A stretch of 64,000 nt of DNA, from the NCBI RefSeq assembly GCF_018448905.1, contig NZ_RCWA01000019.1, positions 17,650-81,649 of the forward strand, given 5' to 3'. This DNA is from Photorhabdus heterorhabditis (lineage in GTDB: Bacteria; Pseudomonadota; Gammaproteobacteria; Enterobacterales; Enterobacteriaceae). Positions within the stretch are counted from its first letter, which is position 1. Every line of letters begins with the position of its first letter. Made by a program: the position numbers and the translations under genes. The notes under the pieces are model-generated. The model was not told the DNA's origin. It was given only the letters and a program-made list of their open reading frames with translations, and ran no database searches. Shown in pieces: positions 28,101 to 38,300 of this stretch.

Positions 28101-31100
28101 GATGAACCCTTATAACAGCACTATCCGTCCAGTCATATACCAATCCCGCCTGTATTTAATCTGGCTGGAGCAAAAGAAGATTGCCAAGCAAGCAGACGAT
28201 AAACATCAAACTGTCGAAGACTATTATTACGAACTGAAACTGGCACATATTCGTTATGACGCCACTTGGAGTACGCCAATAACCTTTGATGTGAATGACA
28301 AAATATCTGCTGTTTTTAGAACATTAACACCGTTAGAACAAGTGAACACATCGGTATTATTGGAGCAATTGATCAAGTATCAAAAACAGTTAGAGGAGAG
28401 ACTGAAGCAGCAGCAGGAATATGAAGAACAGCTAAAACCATTCCTACCATTGCAACCGATAAGTCCACCAGAACTTGTGGAGCCACTGGAGTCATCAGAT
28501 CTATTAGAGGCGCTACTAAAACAACGGAAGGAACAACTAAGGCTATGGGAGAAAAATCTGACAGAACAAGGGCAATCAACGACGGAAATAAGCATACTGG
28601 GAAAACAAAAAGAGTTAAATCAACAAGAGATACAAAAGCAACAGTATCTACTGGAGCAAAAACCAGGGTTCTATTGTGCAAGTTATCAAGACAATAAACT
28701 GCTGGTAATGTTCTATCAAAAACAAGAGGCAGTGAATAAATACACAATAGATGAACCAATAACAGGACTGAATATCACCTTAAATATGTCATCTGAAGAT
28801 ATCAATCTCGGAGATTACATAACTAACATTGGTAAACAGTTTGATACCGGTGCTGGGGTCAATAGTGTCATAAAGGTGAATAACCGGTATGAAGTCTCAC
28901 CATCAATAGAGACTAATAACGATAATATCTTAACGCTTTACCATGATACCAACAGGGCACAATATATACAGTGGGGAATTTATCGTACCCGCCTTAATAC
29001 CCTATTCGCCCGTCAATTGGTTAGCAAGGCCACTGCTGGAATCGACACTATTTTAAGTCTAGATACTCAGAATATTCAGGAGCCGCAGTTAGGTCAGGGT
29101 TTCTATGCTACGTTTGTGATCCCCCCCTATAATCCATCGACTCATGGTGAGCGCTGGTTTAAGCTTCATGTCAGATATCCTGCTGGTGATAGTCCATATA
29201 CTATCTACTCAGGTCAGTTAGAAGATACCAGTGTCAGTGTCACACTATTTATCCCGCTGATCACCGATCCTAATGCTCTTCCGAATCCTGATTATCACGC
29301 CAGAGTTAATATGACTTTCAAGAAAGTCCGGGAAGATTCATATAATTACCGACCAGGTTCTCTCTTTATTAAAAACCATCAAGAGCAAGTATTCGTAAAA
29401 CTTGATTCTAATCTAGAACATTTCCAGAGCGTCAATGTTCTGAGTGATATTAACAGCGAACCCATGGATTTCAGCGGTGCTAACAGTCTCTATTTTTGGG
29501 AGTTGTTCTACTATACCCCGATGTTAATTGCTCAGCGTTTGCTACACGAACAAAACTTTGATGAGGCTAATCGTTGGCTAAAATATGTCTGGAACCCATC
29601 CGGTTATATTAAACATGGTCAAATTCAACACTATCGCTGGAATGTTCGTCCATTACTGGAAGACACTAGCTGGAACGATGATCCTTTAGAAGCCGTCGAT
29701 CCTGATGCTATAGCGCAACATGATCCCATGCATTACAAAGTTGCTACTTTTATGCGCACCCTGGATCTGTTGATGACACGTGGAGATTACGCCTATCGCC
29801 AGTTGGAACGGGACACTCTCAACGAAGCTAAGATGTGGTATATGCAGGCATTGCATCTGTTAGGTGATAAACCTCATCTATCGCTCAGTTCAGAGTGGAG
29901 TAAACCAAGTCTGGGTGATACGGCTAAAACCGAAAAACAAAAAGAGCACTCCAGCGCAATAGTCGCCTTGCGGCAAGGTAATGTTGAGTTGCACAACAGA
30001 CCAACAGATCTTTTCCTACCACAAGTCAATGAAGTGATGCTGAACTACTGGCAAACACTAGAACAACGACTGTACAATCTGCGCCATAACCTCTCCATTG
30101 ACGGTCAGCCATTGCATCTGGCGATATATGCTACACCTACAGATCCTAAAACATTACTCAGCGCTACTATCGCCAACTCACAAGATAGCGGCAATCTGCC
30201 ATCTGAATTTATACCACTGTGGCACTTCACTCAGATGCTGGAAAACGCCCGCAGCATGGTGAATCAGCTAACACAATTCGGCTCCACACTACAAAATATT
30301 ATCGAACGTCAGGATGCAGAAGCATTAAATAGCCTTCTACAAAATCAGGCAAAAGAGCTGATATTAACGACTCTGAGCATACAGGACAAAACTATTGAAG
30401 AACTGGATGCTGAAAAAACCGTGCTGGAAAAAACTAAAGACGCAGCGCAATCACGCTTTGATAGCTACAAAAAGTTACATGATGAAAATATCAATGCCGG
30501 TGAAAACCGAGTGATAGCGTTGCATGCCTCCGCTGCCGATCTCAATACGGCCCTGCAAACATCACGTTTGGCAGGGGCCGCTCTGGATCTCGCACCTAAT
30601 ATTTTCGGTTTCGCTGATGGTGGCAGCCACTGGGGGGCAATTGCCGAAGCTACAGGTCATATCATGGCGCTTTCCGCCAATGTTATGAACATAGAAGCGG
30701 ATAAAATTAGCCAGTCAGAAGCCTATCGCCGCCGCCATCAAGAATGGGAAATCCAGCGAAATAATGCCGAAGCAGAGATAAAGCAAATCAATTCCCAACT
30801 CAGTTCATTAGCGATACGCCGTGAAGCTGCGTTATTGCAGAAAACCAGCCTGAAAACACAACAGGAACAAATCCAGGCACAACTGACCTTCCTACAACGC
30901 AAATTCAGCAATCAAACGCTGTATAACTGGCTACGTGGTCGATTAACTGCTATTTACTTCCAATTCTATGATTTGGTAATAGCTCGTTGTTTGATGGCAG
31001 AAATGGCCTATCGTTGGGAGACCAATGATACTTCTACCCGCTTTATTAAGCCCGGGGCCTGGCAGGGAACACATGCTGGTTTGCTCGCAGGTGAAACCTT

Positions 31101-31704
31101 GATGCTGAATCTGGCACAAATGGAAGATGCACATTTGAAATGGGATCAACGCGCTCTGGAAGTGGAACGTACTATCTCATTGACGCAAGTGTATGCCGCC
31201 TTGCTGGAACAACCGTTTAATCTGGCAACGCGTATTTCCACCCTGCTGACAGGTAAAGCCGAATCGCCTGACGATGACAGTCATCCTGTCACGCTGAAAA
31301 ACAACCAACTACGCACCACAATCTCTCTGGCAGGTCTATCACTACATAATGACTACCCAGAGGACAGTGGTGCAAGCAACATCCGCCGTATTAAACAGCT
31401 CAGTGTTACCTTGCCAGCCCTGTTAGGACCATACCAAGATGTACAGGCAATTCTGTCCTACAATGGAGATACCTCTAGGTTAGCTAAAGGTTGTGAGGCG
31501 CTGGCCGTTTCCCATGGAATGAATGACAACGGTCAGTTCCAATTGGATTTCAACAATGGCAAATTTCTGCCGTTTGAAGGAATTGCGATTAATGATACCG
31601 GTACATTGACGCTGAGTTTTCCGAATGCAACGGGTAAACAAAAAACCATGTTGCAGACACTGAGCGATATCATCTTGCATATTCGCTACACCATTCGCCA
31701 ATAA
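25162..31704 (+). CDS. Tc toxin TcA subunit (TcdA-like), 2180 aa, with rearranged central region
   Basis: A TcA pore-forming/translocation subunit, the large pentameric component of insecticidal Tc toxins. The N-terminal VRP1-type region contains SSMFSPAAYLTELYRQAQDL and YHLDTRRPDL. Heptad-rich helices near residues 1740-1910 (EELDAEKTVLEKTK, EIQRNNAEAEIKQIN) correspond to the channel region, and the C-terminal QLSVTLPALLGPYQDVQAI is the end shared by TcA proteins. It is shorter than TcdA1 (about 2500 aa) and than its tandem neighbour. Compared with the neighbour it has ~105 extra residues of Glu/Gln/Leu-rich coiled coil (about 1053-1167) and lacks ~270 residues at about residue 1245, a region that forms outer receptor-binding parts in TcA structures. 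ATG follows AAAAGGAATAAAC. Confidence 0.92.
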   Translation: MNTLTPELERILKDNGFNSPLDIGHLSFDEFLHKMDGKLSWSKTLSLYLDVQQDNQLHEAHILKRANPQLQNAIQLALTTPHADLQGYNSKFGGRANQYVIPGAVSSMFSPAAYLTELYRQAQDLHVQGSIYHLDTRRPDLKSLTLSQQNMDDEISTLSLSNKVLLAGIKTLPKLEDQTKVMQELSTFRLADSMPYHDAYENIRQVIQLQAPILNPFNTSPETPIAKLIYQTSLLEINAAVSPDLFNILTTNATEDNVQDLYQRIFGDIAPSLMFKPEQLKSYYHLTDQEADQFIKQEEIARVHQLMENEDSEQPAQYYLLRLNKIIRLSRIAKLSPAILKNIISGSIHTSQPTELGGEDIYDLIEVPALPPYNEFRDEPDINVEALRKAFRVKYYMQRYGIDAETALILCKVSITERTHITNPSHLNLTQSLADIHQLTTNELNLLLVAIGEGTNNLSEISDSHLAVLIDKLYTVTEWLRTRKWSVYQLFVMTTTNYDKTITPEIQNLLDTAYNGLQGFNNDESKPDQLLAALSPYVAAALQLPSENAAHYVLTWADQLKPGNGTMTAEKFWGWLQAQYNSEQHNSEQPPLPVTPEHAAQYCQCLAQLALIYHSTDLSENTLRLFVTKPQFFGMTASTHNALSLIMLTRFADWVNSLDDKASTVLTAFEGKTLTAEQLANAMNLDENLLLQASHQAQNNFSNWASIDTLLQWVSVARQLNISPQEVSTLAQLLTAESHPTYAQWENVAAILTAGLNTQKTHALHAFLDESRSIALSEYYIRKAVNTSAKIKNRDDLYQYLLIDNQVSAAIKTTPIAEAIASIQLYINRALKNMEADTITNVTCRPFFTNWDKYNKRYSTWASVAKLIYYPENYIDPTIRIGQTKMMDALLQSVSQSQLNTDTAEDAFMSYLTSFEQVANLEVISAYHDNINSHQGLTYFIGHSKTEINQYYWRSVDHNKFNNGKFAPNAWSEWHKIDCPMNPYNSTIRPVIYQSRLYLIWLEQKKIAKQADDKHQTVEDYYYELKLAHIRYDATWSTPITFDVNDKISAVFRTLTPLEQVNTSVLLEQLIKYQKQLEERLKQQQEYEEQLKPFLPLQPISPPELVEPLESSDLLEALLKQRKEQLRLWEKNLTEQGQSTTEISILGKQKELNQQEIQKQQYLLEQKPGFYCASYQDNKLLVMFYQKQEAVNKYTIDEPITGLNITLNMSSEDINLGDYITNIGKQFDTGAGVNSVIKVNNRYEVSPSIETNNDNILTLYHDTNRAQYIQWGIYRTRLNTLFARQLVSKATAGIDTILSLDTQNIQEPQLGQGFYATFVIPPYNPSTHGERWFKLHVRYPAGDSPYTIYSGQLEDTSVSVTLFIPLITDPNALPNPDYHARVNMTFKKVREDSYNYRPGSLFIKNHQEQVFVKLDSNLEHFQSVNVLSDINSEPMDFSGANSLYFWELFYYTPMLIAQRLLHEQNFDEANRWLKYVWNPSGYIKHGQIQHYRWNVRPLLEDTSWNDDPLEAVDPDAIAQHDPMHYKVATFMRTLDLLMTRGDYAYRQLERDTLNEAKMWYMQALHLLGDKPHLSLSSEWSKPSLGDTAKTEKQKEHSSAIVALRQGNVELHNRPTDLFLPQVNEVMLNYWQTLEQRLYNLRHNLSIDGQPLHLAIYATPTDPKTLLSATIANSQDSGNLPSEFIPLWHFTQMLENARSMVNQLTQFGSTLQNIIERQDAEALNSLLQNQAKELILTTLSIQDKTIEELDAEKTVLEKTKDAAQSRFDSYKKLHDENINAGENRVIALHASAADLNTALQTSRLAGAALDLAPNIFGFADGGSHWGAIAEATGHIMALSANVMNIEADKISQSEAYRRRHQEWEIQRNNAEAEIKQINSQLSSLAIRREAALLQKTSLKTQQEQIQAQLTFLQRKFSNQTLYNWLRGRLTAIYFQFYDLVIARCLMAEMAYRWETNDTSTRFIKPGAWQGTHAGLLAGETLMLNLAQMEDAHLKWDQRALEVERTISLTQVYAALLEQPFNLATRISTLLTGKAESPDDDSHPVTLKNNQLRTTISLAGLSLHNDYPEDSGASNIRRIKQLSVTLPALLGPYQDVQAILSYNGDTSRLAKGCEALAVSHGMNDNGQFQLDFNNGKFLPFEGIAINDTGTLTLSFPNATGKQKTMLQTLSDIILHIRYTIRQ

Positions 31705-31725
31705 CTCGCTCAACTCAATGCTAAA

Positions 31726-31755
31726 ACAGGCTCCTAATGGGGCCTGTATCTTTTT
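31726..31755 (+). terminator. Terminator after the first TcA gene
   Basis: ACAGGCTCC (31726-31734) pairs with GGGGCCTGT (31739-31747), one T-G pair, with a TAAT loop, followed by ATCTTTTTG. The homologous hairpin after the second TcA gene (39533-39553) has no T-run and lies before TcB. Confidence 0.8.
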
Positions 31756-32106
31756 GCTCAATCAATATTACAAAATATATTCCATCACTCACAAATGAAA
31801 TTCCATGATTCCTTTCTGACCGTCTTACACTTCCTTCGGCTCATTACAAAATATTAATCATCTTCTTTTTCATAGTAGACCATATGTAACAAATGCAATT
31901 ATTTCATTTCGTTATTGTTGATAATTATATTACCTTTGGTGTGATTATAAATTTTGTTATTGCATCATAACGACCATTTAAATAAATAATAGATAATAAC
32001 TTCATGGAATAGTTTATAGCTGAATGGTTCTCTTTATTTTTCCACTATTTTCAATCTATTCAGCCTGCTATCAAACGTTATATTTTCCGCCTGCTTTTGA
32101 TAGATA
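31756..32106 (+). promoter_or_regulatory. Upstream region of the second TcA gene (paralogous to 24832-25090)
   Basis: No coding frame. From ATATTAATCATC at about 31851 it parallels the upstream region of the first TcA gene. The palindrome is altered here: TTGTTAT (31954-31960) and ATAACG (31967-31972) are 6 bases apart instead of 3. A repeat element is inserted at 32107, between this segment and the ribosome-binding site. Confidence 0.55.
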
Positions 32107-32248
32107 TATACCCAATAGATTTCAAGATGGATCGCGACGGCAAGGGCGCGAATCCCCGGGAGCATAGATAACTATGTCATAGATAACGATGTGACCGGGG
32201 TGAGTGAGTGCAGTCAACAAAGAGGCAACTTGAAAGATAACAGGTATA
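32107..32248 (-). repeat. Palindromic TATACCC repeat, long form, copy 5, inserted in a duplicated promoter
   Basis: 142 bases from TATACCCAATAGATTTCAAG to CTTGAAAGATAACAGGTATA. Flanks GATAGATA / AACCCACGAT correspond to GAGTATAAATTATTGTACCCATGAT at 25086-25110 upstream of the paralogous gene, which lacks the element. It separates the conserved palindrome region from the start of the second TcA gene. Confidence 0.93.
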
Positions 32249-32310
32249 AACCCACGATAAGCAAGGCCGCATAAGTATCTTATTTTACTTAATATTTAAA
32301 AGGAATAAAT

Positions 32311-35300
32311 ATGAATACACTCAATCCTGCATACCAACAAGCATTAGGAAAAAGCTTTACTTCTCTGACCGATATCTGCCATCTCTCTTTTGATGAACTC
32401 CGCCAGAAAGTACGAGGCGAGCTTTCATGGTCACAAACCGTCAGCTTATATCTTGATGCAAAACAGGTGCAAAAAGATAATCTACTGCATGAAGCTCGTA
32501 TTCTGAAACGCGCTAATCCTCAGTTACAAAATGCAATACAACTTACCTTGACCAAACCCCATGCTGACCAACAAGGTTATAACAGTAAATTTGGCAACCG
32601 CGCCAGTCAATATGCAGCACCAGACTCAATTTCTTCCATGTTCTCGCCTGCCGCTTACCTGACCGAACTTTACCGTCAAGCACGCGATTTACATACGAGC
32701 GATTCTATTTATCATCTGGATACACGCCGCCCGGATCTACAGTTACTAACGCTCAGCCAGAAAAATATGGATACTGAAATATCCACACTTTCTCTGTCTA
32801 ATAACGTGTTGCTCGAAAGTATTATTAGCAATCAGAGTGGACGTAGTCACTATGCTGAAATAATGGAAAAATTATCAACCTTCCCTTTTGCTGGATCACT
32901 GCCATATCACGATGCTTATGAAAGCGTGCGTAAAATTATTCAGTTACAGGCTCCAGTATTTGAACAATCCAGTACACCACCGAAAACAACCGTCGCCAAA
33001 CTCATGTATCAAATTTCTCTGTTGGAGATTAATTCATCTGTTTCACCTGAATTGTTTAATATTCTGACAGAAGAAATTACCGAAGCCAATGCAAAGAGTC
33101 TTTATAATAAAAATTTTGGTAATATTAATCCTTCCCTGATAGAAAACCCAGAATATCTGAGGAATTATTATAATCTGACTGATGAAGAATTTAGTCATTT
33201 AACTAAATTGAATGTTACATTAACTACAAAAAAAATAAAAAGTACAACACCTTCCAACGCAAAATATGATTATCTTCTTCTGTTGAAACGGAATAAATTT
33301 ATTCGTCTGTCCAAAGCTACAAATCTGCCACTACCCGTATTGGTAGAAATTATCTCCAATACCAACCCAGGACTCAACATCAATGCAGAAGTACTAAAGA
33401 AAGTCTTTCGTGTAAAATACTATATGCATCGTTACGGTATTGATACTGAAACAGCACTAATACTGTGTAAAGCCCCCATTTCACAACGTGATGATAATAA
33501 CAGCCCCAGCCAATTTGATCGTTTGTTTAATACTCCCAAACTGAATGGGCAAGATTTTTCTGCCGAGAATAAAGAGATTGATTTAAATCCAAACAATACC
33601 AACGACTGGAAAAAAACTGCGCTTAAACGTGCTTTTAATGTCGATGATGTCTCACTTTATCGCCTAGTAAAGATCGTCAATGGTGGTAGCACCACTAGAA
33701 AAATTATCCATAATATAGAGAATCTTTCTCATCTCTATCTCACCAAATTACTGGCAGATATCCATCAGTTGACTATTAATGAATTAGGTTTATTGCTCAT
33801 TGCTACGGGTGAAGGGAAAACCAACTTACTCAAAATCACAGATAATGAGCTGGTCTTATTAATTAACAAACTCTATGACATTACCGAATGGCTGCGTACA
33901 CAGAAGCTAAGTGTATATCAGTTGTTCATCATGACCACTAATAACTATGATAAAACCCTGATCCCAGAAATATACAACTTGCTGGATACTGTATATAACG
34001 GCTTAAAAGATTTTGATAAGAAAGCGGAGAAAACCAAAAAAAATCTGCTGGAAGCTATTTCGCCTTATATCACCGCCGCTTTGCAATTACCGTCTGAACA
34101 TACGGCATATGCCATCCTCACCTGGGCGGATAAATTAGAACCCGGCAAAGGAAAAATGACAGCTGAGAAATTATGGAGCTGGTTACGGGTAAACCCCGTT
34201 ACAACTCAACCAGAATTCCAGCAACAAGCTGAACCCGTTATTCAATATTGCCAGTGCCTGGCACAACTGGCGCTGATCTACCGTTCCACGGGTCTCAACG
34301 AAAACGCTTTCCATCTGTTTGTAACAAAACCGCAAATCTTTGGCACTACAGCCGAAACGGAATCAACACCTAACGCATTATCATTGATAATGATGACACA
34401 CTTTGCTGACTGGATTAATTCACTGGGCAAAAAAGCTTCTTTCGTCCTGACCGAACTTGAAAAAGGAACATTAACGGCAAAACAGCTGGCTAGCGCCATG
34501 AACCTTGATAAAAATCTGCTATTACAAGCCAGTACCCTAGAACAAAAACATAATCCATTAATTTCATTAACTACCAATGAAATACAGCCAAGCAATCCCT
34601 TCATCAGTTGGGCATCTATCGACGCCATTCTGCAATGGGTTGATATAGCGCGTCAATTACATGTCTCTCCAGAGAATGTTTCAGAACTGGCAGAATTACT
34701 CACCAATGACCTTTTCGCTGCTTATAACCAGTGGGAAAACATAGCTACAGCATTAACTGCTGGTTTAGATACCCCAAAGGCCAATACCCTGCATGCATTT
34801 CTGGATGAATCCCGCAGTACGGCATTAAGCGAGTACTATATCCGCAACATCACTAATAAAGGCCCCGCGATTAAAAACCGTGATGACCTGTATCAGTATT
34901 TATTGATTGATAATCAAGTTTCCGCCGCTATTAAAACCACGCGAATTGCTGAAGCAATTGCTAGCATCCAACTGTATATTAACCAGGCACTGAAAAACAT
35001 AGAGGAAAATACAGTCCAGAATGTAACCAGCCGTCAATTCTTTGCCGATTGGGATAAATATAATAAACGCTACAGCACCTGGGCCAGCGTATCGAAACTC
35101 GCTTATTACCCTGAAAATTACATTGATCCGACCATGCGTATCGGACAAACAAAAATGATGGATACACTGCTGCAATCCGTCAGCCAGAGTCAATTAAATA
35201 CCGATACTGTAGAAGATGCCTTTAATTCTTATTTAACGTCATTCGAACAAGTAGCTAATCTGGAAATCGTCAGCGCCTATCACGACAATATTAATAGTGA

Positions 35301-38300
35301 TCAGGGATTAACCTATTTTATCGGACACAGTAAAACAGAAGTTAATCAATATTACTGGCGCAGCGTGGATCACAATAAATTCAGCAATGGCAAATTCGCC
35401 GCTAACGCCTGGAGTGAGTGGTACAAAATTGACTGTCCGATTCATCCCTATCAGGACACTATCCGCCCGGTAGTTTACCAATCCCGTCTGCATATAACCT
35501 GGCTGGAACAGAAGAAGATTGCTAAACAGGAAAAAAATGGTCAAAAAACTATCCAAGAGTATTATTATGAATTAAAACTAGCACATATCCGCTATGACGG
35601 AACCTGGAATACACCAATCACCTTTGATGTAAATAGCAAAATATCTGATTTAAAATTGGCCAATAAAGCACTCGGATTCTATTGTGCAGGTTATCAGGGT
35701 GAAGATACCTTGTTGGTTATGTTTTACGGCAAAGAAAATAAATTAGATAATTATAAAAACGCCTCAATGCAAGGACTGTATATTTTCTCCGATATGTCCT
35801 CCAAATCCATGCCAATTACACAAATTACATCTTATCGGGATAATAGCTATAAACACTTCGATACAAACAGTATCATAAGAGTGAATAACCGCTATGCAGA
35901 AAAATATGAAATCCCCTCATCAATAAACAATAATAAGGGCTACAATTGGGAAGAACATTACCTCGGTATGGTGTATGGCGGGAATATTTCAGCTATCAGC
36001 CTAGAATCTCAATCAGATAATTTAAAAATCAAAATTTCACCTAAATTAAGAGTTATTCATAATGGATATGAAGGCCAAAAACGTAATCAATGTAACTTGA
36101 TGAAGAAATACGGTAAATTGGGCGACAAATTTATTATCTATAACAATTTAGGCGTCAACCCAGATCACTCAACAAAGAAACAACTGTTTTACCCCATTTA
36201 TCAGTATAGTGGAAATGCCAGTAAGCTTGATAAAGGAAGACTATTATTCCATCGGGATACCAATTATTCATCTAAAGTCGAAGCATGGATACCTGATGCG
36301 CGTCGAACATTGAGCAAAGACAATGCTGCCATTGGTGATGATTATGTTACCGATCCCCAGAATCAGCCCAATGATCTTAATAAATACCTCTTTATGATTG
36401 ACAACATGGGAATTGCTACTGATGTTTCAGGACCAATAAATATCAATACGGCAATTTCTTCGACAAAAGTTCAAGTAACAGTGAATGCTGGCAGTAAAAT
36501 ACAAACTTTTACAGCAGACAAACAGGTTTCCACTCAGCCATCACCCAACTTCGAAGAGATGATTTATCAATTTAATTCCCTGGAAATAGAGGGTTCAGGT
36601 CTGAATTTCATTAATAATTCAGCCAGTATTGATATCACCTTTACCGCATTTGCTGAGCCATTTGCCGAAGGAGAAAATGATCGTAAACTGGGAGAGGAAC
36701 ATTTCAGTATTACTGTCACTCGTAAGGTAAGTACCGATAATGATGTCCTGACCCTTAACCATGATGCAAATGGGGCGCAATATATACAGTGGGGAATCTA
36801 TCGTACTCGACTTAACACGCTGTTTGCCCGCAAATTAATTAGCCGTGCCACCGCTGGAATCGATACTATCTTAAGTATGGATACTCAGAATATTCAGGAG
36901 TCGCAATTAGGTAAGGGTTTCTATGCTACGTTTGTCATACCCCCTTATAGCCCATCGATTCATGGTAATGAACGTTGGTTTAAGCTTTATCTCAAACATG
37001 TTGTAGATAATAACTCACATATTATCTATTCAGGTCAGCTAGGCGATACCCGCGCAAACATAACTTTATTTATCCCTCTTGATGATGCGCCACTAAATCG
37101 AGATTTTCACGCCAAGGTTTATATGACCTTTCAGAAATCATTGTCAGATAGTTCCTGGGGCGGCCCTCATTTTGTCAGAGATGCTAATGGGGTAGTCACA
37201 ATAAGTCCTAGCTCTATTTTGACCCATTTCGAAAGCGTTAATGTTCTGAAAGATGTTAAGAACGAACCGATGGATTTCAGCGGCGCTAACAGTCTCTATT
37301 TCTGGGAACTGTTCTATTATACCCCGATGCTGATTGCTCAACGTTTGCTACATGAACAAAACTTTGATGAAGCTAACCGTTGGCTGAAATATGTCTGGAA
37401 TTCGTCTGGTTATATTGTTAATGGTCAAATTCAAAATTACCGCTGGAATGTCCGCCCATTACAGGAAGATACCAGTTGGAACGATGACCCATTAGACTCG
37501 GTTGATCCTGACGCCGTAGCTCAACATGATCCGATGCATTACAAAGTTGCTACGTTTATGCGGACCCTTGATTTGTTAATAGCACATGGAGATTATGCTT
37601 ATCGCCAGCTGGAACGGGACACGCTCAACGAAGCAAAAATGTGGTATATGCAGGCACTACACCTATTGGGTGATAAGCCTCATCTTTCACTCAATTCAGT
37701 GTGGAGCGAACCCGATCTGAAAGATACCGCAGATATTGAGAGACAAAAAGCCCATTCCCGCTCAATGGTAGCCTTACGACAGGGCCAATCTACAACCGAC
37801 ACACAAACAGATCTTTTCCTGCCGCAGGTCAATGAAGTCATGCTGAGCTACTGGCAGACACTGGAACAACGGTTATACAACCTGCGCCATAACCTTTCTA
37901 TCGACGGTCAGCCATTACATCTACCTATTTACGCTACACCGGCAGATCCAAAAGCGCTGCTCAGCGCCACTGTCGCCAGCTCACAGGCCGGAGGGGTTCT
38001 CCCGCAACCATTTATATCATTATGGCGTTTCCCACGCATGCTGGAAAACGCGCGCAGCATGGTAAGTCAACTCACGCAGTTTGGTTCCACGTTACAAAAT
38101 ATTATCGAACGTCAAGATGCAGAAGCACTAAATACGCTGTTGCAGAATCAGGCGGCAGAACTGATATTGACCAATTTGAGCATACAAGACAAAACCATCG
38201 AAGAGCTAGATGCTGAAAAAACTGTGCTGGAAAAAAACCGCGCTGGAGCACAATCACGTTTTGACAGTTACAGCAAACTGTTCGATGAAAATATCAATGC

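Noticed and set aside
28373-28759. 128-aa minus-strand frame in the first TcA gene
   Set aside because: It is antisense to the Glu/Gln-rich insert, whose composition leaves stops rare on the other strand; the TcA frame is continuous and recognisable.
25162-31704. First TcA gene considered a pseudogene because of its short length
   Set aside because: The frame is open for 2180 codons and both conserved ends are intact; differences are in-frame, so it is better treated as a remodelled gene.
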